Assembly: GCF_021789315.1 (NCBI RefSeq)
Contig: NZ_CP084561.1
Coordinates: 3,410,001 to 3,474,000, forward strand
Direction of reading: 5' to 3'
DNA from: Arthrobacter sp. FW305-BF8
Lineage (GTDB): Bacteria; Actinomycetota; Actinomycetes; Actinomycetales; Micrococcaceae
DNA length: 64,000 bases
Each line of letters opens with the position of its first letter. The first letter of the stretch is position 1. A program made the translations under genes and the position numbers. The notes under the pieces were generated by a model that saw only the letters and a program-made list of their open reading frames with translations, searched no databases and had not been told where the DNA came from. This document shows, piece after piece, positions 8,301 to 16,442 of the stretch.

Positions 8301-9509
8301 GTGGTCCAGCAGGGCATGGCGGTGCTCGGTGAGAGTCTTGTGCAGGCCGCCGAGCTGCGGCTCCTGGGCCTTCTCGTTGCGCACGATGGCGCGCACCAAC
8401 TGGCCCTTGAGCTGCTGGGGTGTTGCGTTTCCGGACAATTGGAAAAGGATGGAGTCCAGTCCCAGGCCCTCGAGGCGCCCGGCCACCTCATTGAGGCTGG
8501 CTCGTCTGTCCCCCACCACCAGGACGGTCTTGCCTTCGTCCACGAGCGCACCGATCGTGTTGATGGCCGTCTGGGTCTGGCCGGTGCCGGGCGGGCTGCT
8601 TACCACCAGTGAGTCCCCTGCACGGACGGCGTCAATCACATACTGCTGGTCGGCGTCGGCGTCGAGGAGCAGCAGCTCTTCCGCCGGGTCCCGCTCGTCC
8701 ACGCTGGGGAAGCGCCCGGGCTGGAGCGCGGGCACGTCGACGATCTCACCCGACGCTGTCTTGGCCAGCGAGGCCACCAGCTCGTTCTGGCCGTTGATCC
8801 ACGGATCGTCGAGGTTCCCGGAAAGGTCCGCGAAGGTGGAGACGAGCAGGTTGTGCTCCACGTCGGCGCCGTGGATCGGCTTGACCAGGGTGCTGATCCG
8901 GTCCAGCACGGGCAGGGGGTCGAACCGCGCGGTGCTGTACGCCATCCGGGTCACCGCGTTGACGTCGAACACGATCCCGTGGATGGTTTTCAGGTGGCGG
9001 ATCAGGGCCGGGTTGATCTGCGCCTGTTCCGTGAGCTGCAGTTCATAGTCGTCTTCGCCGGGGCGGATGGTGAGCGACATGGCGGTCAGCATCACCGGTG
9101 CCGAGACACGCTGCGGTTTGCCGCCGACGGCTGAGGTCCACACCACGGTGCCGGCCGAGAAGTACCCGGCCTCGATGCCGCGGTCATTGGCCAGTTCGAA
9201 GATCTTGGAGCGCAGGTTCCGGCAGGCCCGCGCAGCCACGACGTACTGCTGCTGGTCACGGATCAGGGTGGAAAGCCTTGTGCGGCGCCCGGCCATAAGC
9301 TGCGCCAGGCCCGAAGGATGCGCATGCGTGAGGTCGATGGAACCCTCGGGCGTCTTGGTGAAGCGCAGCATGGTGTCTGCCCCCGTAACGGGCTTGAGCC
9401 CGGACAGCCACTTCCTGAGCTCCTCCGAACCCTCGGAGTCGACCTGACCTACTGACACTGCTGCCTTCTTTTCTGTGCTTGCGCGTGACGCCTTGGACCA
9501 TACGGGCAT
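5334..9509 (-). CDS. Giant SF1 helicase-like protein with C-terminal Vsr-like nuclease domain
   Basis: About 1391 residues. The P-loop region is SLVVSSPPGTGQTQTAIN (about 300-317): the motif expected to read PPGTGKT has Gln at residue 311 (codon CAG, 8577-8579). Other motor motifs are also unusual: VVILDAEAT in the Walker B position, GDDRIAS where GDPKQ is expected, then SPGYGRTPHGRALHSFGPL and ALAMTRARQSLHVLT, which match UvrD/Dna2-type motifs V-VI. Near the C-terminus YDGAIDVV and AIESDGTEQYRQ resemble the REase_MTES_1575/Vsr-like PD-(D/E)XK domain. It ends in an acidic tail with recurring Asp-Gln/Asp-Arg pairs. Start ATG 9509 has TACGCT 7 nt upstream (leaderless). Nucleic-acid-linked role likely; ATPase activity is doubtful. 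Confidence 0.75.
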   Translation of the reverse strand: MPVWSKASRASTEKKAAVSVGQVDSEGSEELRKWLSGLKPVTGADTMLRFTKTPEGSIDLTHAHPSGLAQLMAGRRTRLSTLIRDQQQYVVAARACRNLRSKIFELANDRGIEAGYFSAGTVVWTSAVGGKPQRVSAPVMLTAMSLTIRPGEDDYELQLTEQAQINPALIRHLKTIHGIVFDVNAVTRMAYSTARFDPLPVLDRISTLVKPIHGADVEHNLLVSTFADLSGNLDDPWINGQNELVASLAKTASGEIVDVPALQPGRFPSVDERDPAEELLLLDADADQQYVIDAVRAGDSLVVSSPPGTGQTQTAINTIGALVDEGKTVLVVGDRRASLNEVAGRLEGLGLDSILFQLSGNATPQQLKGQLVRAIVRNEKAQEPQLGGLHKTLTEHRHALLDHVASLHNVRQRWGCSPYQAMQSLAELTSIQPAPATTVRLKRSVLDSIRDREELAGRLKRAAELGAFSRASTTSPWHGARLVTRKETEEAQELTRAVAKKLPLLQERMKDVASHAEIRLGTTFAEWGSQLKLLVAVRESLDKFTPDIFDRPVTDLISATASSSWRRERGIDMASMQRSRLRRVAKEYVRPGVHIADLHSSLVLVQEQRSQWAGYATTQRHPAVPSGLAEISIMHRGLTREMKMLGDALRHTAAGGSLENIPYPELMERLERLVADTQTLQTLPERTLLIENMREHGLGELLADLSEREVGAGSVAAELDLAWWQSALEAMISGDDYLAMSDGDALRQLEAEYRLADNAHIASGAGRLRWKLAERWRAGIEEHARQADLLRSLLKDGRVTLAALTAQAPGLVPMLVPVWSVSPYLMTGLLPAEQKFDAVVILDAEATSLQAVLPAVARARQVIAFGDDRIASPRTFTVAVERLAAGEQSHQSVESAFTALSAVLPTAPLRSVYRAVDEDLVLQLSKNFYDGGLRRLPEGQSATGLDRALTVEYLPDGTGLPSADHEGVESVVAEVNRVVELVFEHARLRPRTSLAVVTASLRHAARIGESIRLQLPNHPSLSGFFTAGEESFRVVDLERAQGLVRDRVIFSPGYGRTPHGRALHSFGPLSAEGGRAKFALAMTRARQSLHVLTCFKPEDLDRTRLAHGAVDLFELLDREISGNTDLGTPASRAAASEQALGADPLVADLGDRLRARGARVWHQYDGAIDVVAAADPLSTMGQDDADIPRPVAIESDGTEQYRQMTVRERSRLRPQLLERLGWRYMPLWTIEVFTDPSACADRIGGYLGLEKPSPSVRSVGAPGFFLDEDVSTLAVGDLEPEPGQETAYENLDDGFGEELSRDEADASDVDQLEADQHDAVSSGADQARTDRADRELTHIDRIEVDRAGTDQTDVDQADHDTSGSEAAGAGVGFGSEAGRDGAAAERKEGPL

Positions 9510-9626
9510 AGTTTCGAGCGTAGCCGGAAACCGCCGCGGTTGAGAGACCGCAACACTGGGACGGCCCAAGTTGCGGCGCATTTCGCACCGTTGCGGCCAT
9601 GCCGGACGCCACACCCGGGTAAGCAA

Positions 9627-9658
9627 AATGGCCGGCCTCCCTGCGGAGGCCGGCCATT
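9627..9658 (-). terminator. Terminator after guaA
   Basis: Perfect 14-bp stem (AATGGCCGGCCTCC / GGAGGCCGGCCATT, loop CTGC). On the minus strand it is followed by TTTGCTT. It begins 10 bp beyond the guaA stop. Confidence 0.8.
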
Positions 9659-9667
9659 CTTACAACG

Positions 9668-11257
9668 CTATTCCCACTCGATGGTTCCCGGCGGCTTGCT
9701 GGTGACGTCGAGCACCACCCGGTTGACGCCGTCCACCTCGTTGGTGATCCGGTTGGAGATCCGGGCCAGCAGCTCATACGGAAGCCGCGACCAGTCGGCC
9801 GTCATGGCGTCCTCGGAGGAGACGGGGCGCAGCACGATCGGGTGGCCGTACGTGCGGCCGTCGCCCTGGACGCCGACGCTGCGGACGTCCGCCAGCAGCA
9901 CCACGGGCATCTGCCAGACGTCGTTGTCGAGTCCGGCAGCGGTCAGTTCGGCGCGGGCGATGGCGTCAGCCTTGCGCAGCAGGTCCAGGCGTTCCTTGGT
10001 GACTTCGCCGACGATGCGGATTCCCAGGCCGGGGCCGGGGAAGGGCTGGCGGCCGACGATTTCCTGCGGCAGGCCGAGCTGGGCGCCCACGGCACGCACC
10101 TCGTCCTTGAACAGGGCACGCAGCGGCTCGACGAGCTCGAACTGCAGGTCCTCCGGCAGGCCTCCCACGTTGTGGTGGCTCTTGATGTTGGCCGCGCCCT
10201 CGCCGCCGCCGGATTCGACGACGTCCGGGTACAGTGTGCCCTGCACGAGGAACTTGATCTTTTCGCCGTGCGCCGCGGCGTCCGCGATGATGGCACGCTC
10301 GGCCTCTTCGAAGGCCCTGATGAATTCCCGGCCGATGATCTTGCGCTTGGTTTCGGGGTCACTGACGCCTGCCAGCGCCGCCTGGAAACGCTCCTGCTCA
10401 TTGGCCACGTAGAGGTTCACGCCGGTGGCGGCAACGAAGTCGCGCTCCACCTGCTCGGCCTCGCCTTCGCGCAGCAGCCCGTGGTCAACGAAGACACAGG
10501 TCAGCTGGTCGCCGACGGCACGCTGGACGAGGGCCGCGGCAACGGCCGAGTCCACGCCGCCGGAGAGTCCGCAGATTACGCGGGAGTCGCCGATCTGCTT
10601 GCGGATGCGCTCCACCTGCTCCTCAAGGATGTTGCCCGTGGTCCAGTTCGGTTCCAGTTTGGCGCCCTTGAAGAGGAAGTTTTCCAGCACCTGCTGGCCG
10701 TAGGCGGAGTGCTTCACCTCGGGGTGCCATTGCACGCCGTACAGGCACTTCTCCTCGTTGGCGAAAGCGGCAACTTCCGCGCCCGCCGTGGTGGCCAGCA
10801 CCTCGAAGCCCTCGGGAGCCTCGTGGACGGAGTCGCCGTGGCTCATCCAGGTGTTCTGGTGCTGGGGCATTCCCTCGAGGACGGAACGGCCTTCGCCGAG
10901 GATGGTGGTCTGGGTGGAGCCGTACTCTCGCAGGCCGGTCCTGTCCACCTTGCCGCCGAGGGCGTTGGCCATGGCCTGGAAGCCGTAGCAGATGCCGAAG
11001 ACCGGGACGCCGGCCTCAAAAAGGTCAGCGCCGACGCTCGGGGCGCCGTCCGCGTAAACGCTGGCGGGGCCGCCGGAGAGGATGATGGCGGCAGGGTTCT
11101 TGGCCAGGAGCTGCTCAGTGCTGTGGGTATGCGGAACCACTTCCGAATACACATTCGCTTCCCGGACGCGGCGGGCAATCAGCTGCGCGTACTGGGCACC
11201 GTAGTCAACAACCAGCACCGGCTTCTGGGAAGTCTGGGATGCAGTGGGAGTAGTCAC
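9668..11257 (-). CDS. guaA: GMP synthase (glutamine-hydrolysing)
   Basis: 529 residues, standard length. Converts XMP to GMP with ATP and glutamine. The N-terminal class I amidotransferase has FGICYGFQAMA with nucleophile Cys90 and VQWHPEV with His178 and Glu180. The ATP-pyrophosphatase P-loop is GLSGGVDSAVA (231-240). The C-terminal dimerisation domain contains RQPFPGPGLGIRIVGE and ends RVVLDVTSKPPGTIEWE, an invariant GuaA ending. Start GTG 11257 has TAGGCT at 11264-11269, 6 nt upstream, and no Shine-Dalgarno: probably leaderless. guaB and guaB3 are 4-10 kb away on the same strand. Confidence 0.97.
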   Translation of the reverse strand: MTTPTASQTSQKPVLVVDYGAQYAQLIARRVREANVYSEVVPHTHSTEQLLAKNPAAIILSGGPASVYADGAPSVGADLFEAGVPVFGICYGFQAMANALGGKVDRTGLREYGSTQTTILGEGRSVLEGMPQHQNTWMSHGDSVHEAPEGFEVLATTAGAEVAAFANEEKCLYGVQWHPEVKHSAYGQQVLENFLFKGAKLEPNWTTGNILEEQVERIRKQIGDSRVICGLSGGVDSAVAAALVQRAVGDQLTCVFVDHGLLREGEAEQVERDFVAATGVNLYVANEQERFQAALAGVSDPETKRKIIGREFIRAFEEAERAIIADAAAHGEKIKFLVQGTLYPDVVESGGGEGAANIKSHHNVGGLPEDLQFELVEPLRALFKDEVRAVGAQLGLPQEIVGRQPFPGPGLGIRIVGEVTKERLDLLRKADAIARAELTAAGLDNDVWQMPVVLLADVRSVGVQGDGRTYGHPIVLRPVSSEDAMTADWSRLPYELLARISNRITNEVDGVNRVVLDVTSKPPGTIEWE

Positions 11258-11345
11258 CGTACTAGCCTACTTTGCGCGCTTGCCCCGACGCATCTTGAGC
11301 GGCCCCGCTGTGACGCACGGAACGCGGTGAAGCGCGGAACGCGGA

Positions 11346-11846
11346 TCAGTAGCGGCTGGCGGCCTGCGGGTTGGCGGCCAGTTCAGCCTCAACCTCGGCG
11401 TGGAACTTCTTCTCCACGATGAAGGACAGCAACGGGACCACGCCGCCGAGTGCCAGCAGGATCATCTTGCCGAACGGCCACCGCATCAGTGTCCACAGTC
11501 GGAAGTTTGACATCAGGTACACGACGTACATCCAGCCGTGGACGATGAGCACGGTCACGGACACGTTGAATCCGCCGAGGACGCCCTTCGGTTCCGCCTG
11601 GGCGAAGCCGAAGCCGAACGGCTGGCCGGTCAGGGCGTCCGTTCCGCCGGCGAAGAGGTACTGGCCGAAGCCGTAGCGGGCCACCAGCTCCGCGCACAGC
11701 AGCAGCAGCATGGCACCCGTGAGGTAGGCCATGACCTTGTAGAACTTCAGGGCGGAGCGGATCTGCGCCTCCGTGCCGCCGAAGCGTCGCTTCTTCGCCG
11801 CCCCGGTCGGGTTCGAGGGCTGGATGGCCGGCTTGGGTTCGATCAT
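11346..11846 (-). CDS. DUF3817 integral membrane protein
   Basis: 166 residues. The core FYKVMAYLTGAMLLLLCAELV opens a DUF3817-type membrane protein with three predicted helices (about residues 38-56, 94-112, 126-146), including VLIVHGWMYVVYLMSNFRLW and MILLALGGVVPLLSFIVE. The end EKKFHAEVEAELA is a short amphipathic tail. Its start overlaps the SURF1-family stop by 4 bp (ATGA), so the pair is translationally coupled. The family has no assigned function; pairing with SURF1 hints at a respiratory or membrane-assembly setting. Confidence 0.8.
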   Translation of the reverse strand: MIEPKPAIQPSNPTGAAKKRRFGGTEAQIRSALKFYKVMAYLTGAMLLLLCAELVARYGFGQYLFAGGTDALTGQPFGFGFAQAEPKGVLGGFNVSVTVLIVHGWMYVVYLMSNFRLWTLMRWPFGKMILLALGGVVPLLSFIVEKKFHAEVEAELAANPQAASRY

Positions 11847-12703
11847 GGCTGTACCTTTTGTTGGATCTCGTTGGGTTGGGTAGGTTCTGGTCCGCCGCCA
11901 GCGGCGTCGTTGTCCCCGCTGGCGTAATCGTCAGCGTCCTCGAGGCTTCTGCGGTAGTCGTCCTTGACCAGCCGCCACCAGATGAACAGGGCGAAGCCGG
12001 CGAAAACAATCCACTCCACGGAGTAGAACAGGTTCAGCCAGTTGACCTTCGCGGCCGGGGGCTGGGCCGCGATGCTGAGCGGCTCCAGGCCGCTGCCGGC
12101 GGCAGCACCGACGTCGGCCGTTCCCGCCTTTTCCGCCGTGGCGGAAACGAAGGCCGGGTAGCTGCTGACGTTCCAGGCATTGATGAGTTCGGCCACGGAC
12201 ACGGCCGTCGCCCGGCCGGGCTCAGGGGCCGTGTTGGGCACCGGGGCCTCGGACGGCAGCAGCCGTCCGGTCAGCCGGATAACGCCCGACGGCGGGGCGC
12301 TGGCGTCGGCGGGATCGGCGATCCAGCCGCGGGCCACCGGTATGTAGGTTTTCGGCGAGGCAGCCGCGCCCTTGAGGACCGGGGCGTCTGCCACCGCGAA
12401 GGCCGTGACCACCCAGTATCCGGTCTTGCCGTCCTTGAGGCGGCCCGGAACCAGGACCTGCTTGGCAGGATCGTAGGTGCCGGATGCCGTGACCATCTGG
12501 TCCGCCACCGAGCCGCGGAAGAAGTCGCCGGGCTGGAGGGTTTTCGTCAGGGCCTGGACCTGCTCCGTGGTGGGGCTTACAGGCACTTCCGGCTGCGTGG
12601 AACGGCCGAACTGCCATTGGCTCAGTAGCACAAAGACACCCGAAACGGCGATCGCAAAGACCAGGCCTGCGATCCACCGGGGCTGGAGGGCTGTTTTCCA
12701 CAC
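11843..12703 (-). CDS. SURF1-family cytochrome oxidase assembly protein
   Basis: 286 residues with the SURF1 arrangement: an N-terminal helix (WIAGLVFAIAVSGVFVLLSQWQFGRS, where the WQ/R motif is typical), a large extracytoplasmic domain with GTYDPAKQVLVPGR and YWVVTAF, and a C-terminal helix (VEWIVFAGFALFIWWRLV). SURF1 proteins help insert haem into aa3-type cytochrome c oxidase. An Ala/Pro-rich, charged tail of about 35 residues follows. Start GTG 12703 has TAACGT 6 nt upstream, so the message may be leaderless. No oxidase subunit is nearby. Confidence 0.85.
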   Translation of the reverse strand: MWKTALQPRWIAGLVFAIAVSGVFVLLSQWQFGRSTQPEVPVSPTTEQVQALTKTLQPGDFFRGSVADQMVTASGTYDPAKQVLVPGRLKDGKTGYWVVTAFAVADAPVLKGAAASPKTYIPVARGWIADPADASAPPSGVIRLTGRLLPSEAPVPNTAPEPGRATAVSVAELINAWNVSSYPAFVSATAEKAGTADVGAAAGSGLEPLSIAAQPPAAKVNWLNLFYSVEWIVFAGFALFIWWRLVKDDYRRSLEDADDYASGDNDAAGGGPEPTQPNEIQQKVQP

Positions 12704-12744
12704 CCCTTAACGTTACTTCGTCCGTGTGTAGAACAACGAAACGC

Positions 12745-12762
12745 CTGCCCAGAGTGGGGCAG
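12745..12762 (-). terminator. Weak hairpin after the PTS IIA gene
   Basis: CTGCCC / GGGCAG with a 6-nt loop, about 50 bp beyond the stop of the PTS IIA gene. On the minus strand it continues GCGTTTCGTTGTT. A short stem and a poor T-run make this only a candidate. Confidence 0.4.
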
Positions 12763-12813
12763 CCGGGTCCCTGCGTGGCGACGGAGTCGACACGAAAGGG
12801 CCTGCCGCAATCT

Positions 12814-13302
12814 TTAGTGATCGAAGAAGACGAGGCTTGAGTTGATGAGCTCTGCGATGATGTCGGCATCGTAGGCCCGCCGCAGCGACTCGCGGAAGGA
12901 TTCCTTGGACAGGGACCGCGCCAGGGTGGCGAGCACTTCCAGGTGGTCGGAGAACGAGCTCGCCGGCGTGGCAATGAGCAGGACCACGGTGGCGGGGCCG
13001 TCCGCGGCCCCGAAGTCGAGAGCCTTGCCGTACTTGGTGATCCCGACGGCGATCGAGGTCTCGGAGACAAACTCGCTGCGGGCGTGCGGCAGGCCCACGC
13101 CCCCGGGCAGGCCGGTGGCCAGCTGGTGCTCACGGGCGTTGACGTGCGCCAGGAAACCCTCGAGGTCCGAGACGCGGCCGGCGTCGAACAGCTTCCGGGC
13201 CAGCTGGCCGGCTGCGTCCACCTTGTCCTCGGCGTCCATTTCGAGGATCACCATGTCCGGTGTGGTGAGCTCGGCATCGTAACGGTCCAGTGGTTCCGCC
13301 AA
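12814..13302 (-). CDS. Fructose/mannitol-type PTS EIIA protein (orphan)
   Basis: 162 residues forming a single PTS_EIIA type-2 domain. The phosphorylatable His73 is in VGLPHARSEF; NAREHQLATGLPGGVGLPH and IATPASSFSDHLEVLATLARSL are the standard flanking motifs. EIIA normally passes phosphate from HPr to EIIB, but no EIIB, EIIC, HPr or EI gene is in the window. It sits between SURF1 and glpD on the same strand. TTG 13302 is preferred as start because GAAGGGA lies about 8 nt upstream. It may serve a distant permease or act as a regulator, as EIIA-Ntr proteins do. Confidence 0.85.
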   Translation of the reverse strand: MAEPLDRYDAELTTPDMVILEMDAEDKVDAAGQLARKLFDAGRVSDLEGFLAHVNAREHQLATGLPGGVGLPHARSEFVSETSIAVGITKYGKALDFGAADGPATVVLLIATPASSFSDHLEVLATLARSLSKESFRESLRRAYDADIIAELINSSLVFFDH

Positions 13303-13352
13303 GTGGTGTCCCTTCAGTGAGGCCGGGGCCCGTCCGGCGGCGGTCTGCGATC

Positions 13353-15104
13353 TCAGCGCAGCGGGACGATGTCCTCCGCGCCCAGCCGGGCAGCATCGGC
13401 CGATTCGTCATCGGGCTGCTGCTGGCTGAGCCGTTCGGCTTCCACCCGCGCAAGGTAATGCTTGATTTCGCTTTCCCGCTGCGCATCGCTCCAGCCAAGA
13501 ATTTCTCCCATAAGCTTAGCGACTACCGGGACGGCAGACACACCGCGGTCCCACGCCTCGATGGAAATCCGGGTGCGCCGGGTCAGGACGTCATGCACAT
13601 GCCGGGCGCCCTCATGGGTTGCCGCGTAGACCGCCTCGGCCTGCAGGTAGTCGTCGGCGCCGGGCAGCGGTTCGGCCAGTTCGGGCCGGTCCTGGATGAT
13701 GGCCAGCACCTCAGAGGTCATGGATCCGTAGCGGTTCAGCAGGTGCTCCACGCGGGCGACGTGCACCCCTGATTCCTCGGCGGTCCGGTTCCGGCGGTTC
13801 CAGGCGGCCCTGAACCCGCTGGCTCCGAGCAGCGGAATGGTCTCGGTGCAGCTCGGGGGCACGCGCTCGTCCATGCTGCGGACGGCTTCGTCCACGGCGT
13901 CCTTGGCCATGACGCGGTAGGTGGTCCATTTGCCGCCCGCCACCACCACCAGGCCCGGCACGGGGTGGGCCACGATGTGCTCGCGGGAGAGCTTGGCCGT
14001 GGAGTCGCTCTCTCCGGCCAGCAGCGGCCTCAGCCCGGCGTAGACACCCTCCACGTCCTCCCGGGTCAGGGGCCGTTTGAGGACCTTGTTGACGTGCTCC
14101 AGGAGGTAGTCGATGTCCTTGCTGGACGCGGCCGGGTGGGCCTTGTCCAGGTGCCAGTCGGTGTCCGTGGTGCCGATGATCCAGTGCCGTCCCCACGGAA
14201 TGACGAACAGCACGGACTTCTCCGTCCGCAGGATCAGCCCGACCGTTGACTGGAAGCGGTCGCGCGGCACCACCAGGTGGATGCCCTTGGACGCGCGCAC
14301 CTTCAGCTGGCCGCGGTCGGTGACCATGGCCTGCGTTTCGTCGGTCCAGACCCCGGTGGCGTTGATGACCTGCTTTGCGCGGATGTTGAAGTTGGAGCCG
14401 TCCTCGCGGTTCACCACCTTGGCGCCCACCACACGTTCGCCTTCGCGCAGGAAATCGACGACGGCGGTCTGGTTGACCGCGTGCGCACCGTAGTAGGCGG
14501 CGGTCCGCACCAGGTTGGCCACGTACTTGGCGTCGTCCACCTGGCCGTCGTAGTACCGGATGGAACCGACGAAGGCGTCGTCCTTCAGGCTCGGGGCGGC
14601 GCGCAGGGTGCCCCGGCGCGACAGGTGCTTGTGGAACGGCACGCCCCGCTTGTGCCCGCCCGAGATGGACATGGCGTCGTACAGCGCGATGCCGGCGCCG
14701 ATGTACGGCCGCTCGACGAAGTGTTTGGTCAGCGGGTACAGGAAAGGCACCGGCCGGGCCAGGTGCGGCGCCAGCTCGGAAAGCAGCAGCCCCCGCTCCT
14801 GCAGCGCTTCCTTCACCAGTGCAAAGTCGAGCATTTCGAGGTAACGGAGGCCGCCGTGGATGAGCTTGGAGGACCGTGATGAGGTCCCGGCCGCCCAGTC
14901 GCTGGCTTCCACGATGCCGACGCTCAGGCCACGGGTGACGGCGTCGAGGGCCACCCCGGCGCCGACGATGCCGCCGCCGACGATGAGGATGTCCAGTTCC
15001 TTGCCCGGCTCCGTTGAAGCCTTGAGCGCGGCCAGCGCGGACTCCCGCGCTTCGGGGCCCAAGGCTCCCCTGGTCGCCGGCGGACGTTCACCGAAACCGG
15101 TCAT
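13353..15104 (-). CDS. glpD: FAD-dependent glycerol-3-phosphate dehydrogenase
   Basis: 583 residues. Oxidises sn-glycerol-3-phosphate to dihydroxyacetone phosphate at the membrane, passing electrons to quinone. The FAD motif DILIVGGGIVGAG is at about residues 38-50; GTSSRSSKLIHGGLRYLE, INATGVWTDE, FVIPWGRHWIIGTTDTDWH and LRPLLAG are conserved GlpD blocks. A C-terminal DAO_C domain carries TRTRISIEAWDRG. An unusually charged tail (QQQPDDESADAARLGAE) follows. The start at ATG 15104 has GGAGG 6 nt upstream. No glycerol kinase or facilitator gene is adjacent. Confidence 0.95.
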   Translation of the reverse strand: MTGFGERPPATRGALGPEARESALAALKASTEPGKELDILIVGGGIVGAGVALDAVTRGLSVGIVEASDWAAGTSSRSSKLIHGGLRYLEMLDFALVKEALQERGLLLSELAPHLARPVPFLYPLTKHFVERPYIGAGIALYDAMSISGGHKRGVPFHKHLSRRGTLRAAPSLKDDAFVGSIRYYDGQVDDAKYVANLVRTAAYYGAHAVNQTAVVDFLREGERVVGAKVVNREDGSNFNIRAKQVINATGVWTDETQAMVTDRGQLKVRASKGIHLVVPRDRFQSTVGLILRTEKSVLFVIPWGRHWIIGTTDTDWHLDKAHPAASSKDIDYLLEHVNKVLKRPLTREDVEGVYAGLRPLLAGESDSTAKLSREHIVAHPVPGLVVVAGGKWTTYRVMAKDAVDEAVRSMDERVPPSCTETIPLLGASGFRAAWNRRNRTAEESGVHVARVEHLLNRYGSMTSEVLAIIQDRPELAEPLPGADDYLQAEAVYAATHEGARHVHDVLTRRTRISIEAWDRGVSAVPVVAKLMGEILGWSDAQRESEIKHYLARVEAERLSQQQPDDESADAARLGAEDIVPLR

Positions 15105-15201
15105 GACAGGCCTCCATCCTCATGGAACGTTGTAGTTCACCAGAGTACTTCGTACGCCTGCCGATGGGCAGGGCGCGGACTGTGTTGCCGGGGGCCGCAG
15201 G

Positions 15202-16338
15202 TCAGTTTCCGGCGTAGGGTGACACCACGACGTCGACCCGCTGGAACTCTTTGAGGTCCGAATAGCCGGTGGTGGCCATGGAGCGGCGGAGCGCGCCGAT
15301 CAGGTTGGAGGTTCCGTCGGTGTGGTGGCCCGGCCCGAAGAGCACCTCTTCCAGCGGACCGACAGTTCCGATGTTGACCCTGTCGCCGCGGGGCAGTTCC
15401 AGGTGGTGCGCCTCCTGGCCCCAGTGCCAGCCCTTTCCGGGGGCCTCTTCCGCCCGGGCGAGGGCGGTGCCGAGCATGACGGCGTCTGCGCCCATGGCGA
15501 TGGCCTTGACGATGTCGCCCGAGGTGCCCATGCCGCCGTCGGCAATTACGTGGACGTAGCGTCCCCCGGACTCATCCATGTAGTCGCGGCGGGCGGCGGT
15601 CACGTCGGAGATGGCGGAGGCCATGGGCGAGTGGATGCCCAGGGCGCGGCGCGTGGTAGTGGTGGCACCGCCGCCGAACCCGACCAGGACACCGGCCGCG
15701 CCGGTGCGCATGAGGTGCAGTGCGGGCGTGTAGCCGGCAGCGCCGCCCACGATCACGGGGACGTCGAGTTCGTAGATGAACTGCTTCAGGTTCAGCGGTT
15801 CGTGGTCCTTGGAGACGTGCTCGGCGGACACCGTGGTTCCGCGGATCACAAAAATGTCGACGCCGGCGGCCACCACGGTCTTGTAGTGTTCCTGCGTGCG
15901 CTGCGGGGTCAGGGACCCGGCCACGGTGATGCCCGCGGCGCGGATTTCGGCCAGGCGCGAGGTGATCAGCTCAGGCTGGATGGGTGCTTTGTAGAGCTCC
16001 TGCATCCTGCGCGTGACGGCGGGGCTGTTGGTTTCGTCCGCAAGAGCGCCGATCTCGTCCAGCACGGGCTGCGGGTCCTCGTACCGGGTCCAGAGGCCCT
16101 CGAGGTCCAGGACGCCCAGGCCGCCGAGCTTGCCCAGCGCGATGGCCGTCGCCGGGGACATGGCGGAATCCATCGGGGCCGCGATAACCGGCATGTCGAA
16201 CTTGTAGGCATCGATCTGCCACGAGACGGAGACGTCCTTGGGGTCACGGGTGCGACGGTTGGGGACGATCGCAATGTCATCCAGGGAGTAGGCACGACGC
16301 CCACGCTTGCCACGGCCAATCTCAATCTCGTAAGTCAC
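15202..16338 (-). CDS. guaB3: GuaB3-family IMP dehydrogenase-related protein
   Basis: 378 residues: an IMPDH/GMPR TIM barrel without the CBS pair. The start IEIGRGKRGRRAYSLDDIAIVP is the GuaB3 signature. The IMPDH catalytic loop GxGSxCTT is replaced by VGFGGGATTTTR (219-230), so the catalytic cysteine is Thr at residue 227. The flap motif also differs. Dehydrogenase activity of the usual kind is therefore unlikely; the family's reaction is not settled from sequence. The true IMPDH is encoded at 19.7-21.2 kb. Start GTG 16338 follows TAACCT by 6 nt, a leaderless arrangement. Confidence 0.9.
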   Translation of the reverse strand: MTYEIEIGRGKRGRRAYSLDDIAIVPNRRTRDPKDVSVSWQIDAYKFDMPVIAAPMDSAMSPATAIALGKLGGLGVLDLEGLWTRYEDPQPVLDEIGALADETNSPAVTRRMQELYKAPIQPELITSRLAEIRAAGITVAGSLTPQRTQEHYKTVVAAGVDIFVIRGTTVSAEHVSKDHEPLNLKQFIYELDVPVIVGGAAGYTPALHLMRTGAAGVLVGFGGGATTTTRRALGIHSPMASAISDVTAARRDYMDESGGRYVHVIADGGMGTSGDIVKAIAMGADAVMLGTALARAEEAPGKGWHWGQEAHHLELPRGDRVNIGTVGPLEEVLFGPGHHTDGTSNLIGALRRSMATTGYSDLKEFQRVDVVVSPYAGN

Positions 16339-16380
16339 TGCTCTAGGTTATCCCAGTCGAACGCCTGTCCGAGGATAGAG

Positions 16381-16441
16381 TGGGCCCACGCCAGCGGGGT
16401 TCCCTGGCCGAGCTTGCGAGGTTAGGGAGCTGGTGGGGACG
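16381..16441. repeat. 61-bp interspersed repeat, copy R1
   Basis: Direct copy of R2 (17062-17122): 57 of 61 positions agree. It can fold as an 11-bp stem (GTTCCCTGGCC 16399-16409 with GGTTAGGGAGC 16420-16430, three G-T wobbles). Its last bases GGTGGGGACG act as the likely ribosome-binding site of the gene starting at 16443. Confidence 0.85.
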
Positions 16442-16442
16442 A

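Noticed and set aside
4839..8612. Very long open frame on the plus strand (1257 codons)
   Set aside because: It is antisense to the helicase-like gene; in high-GC DNA the complementary frame often lacks stops. No domain is recognisable and codon bias fits the minus strand.
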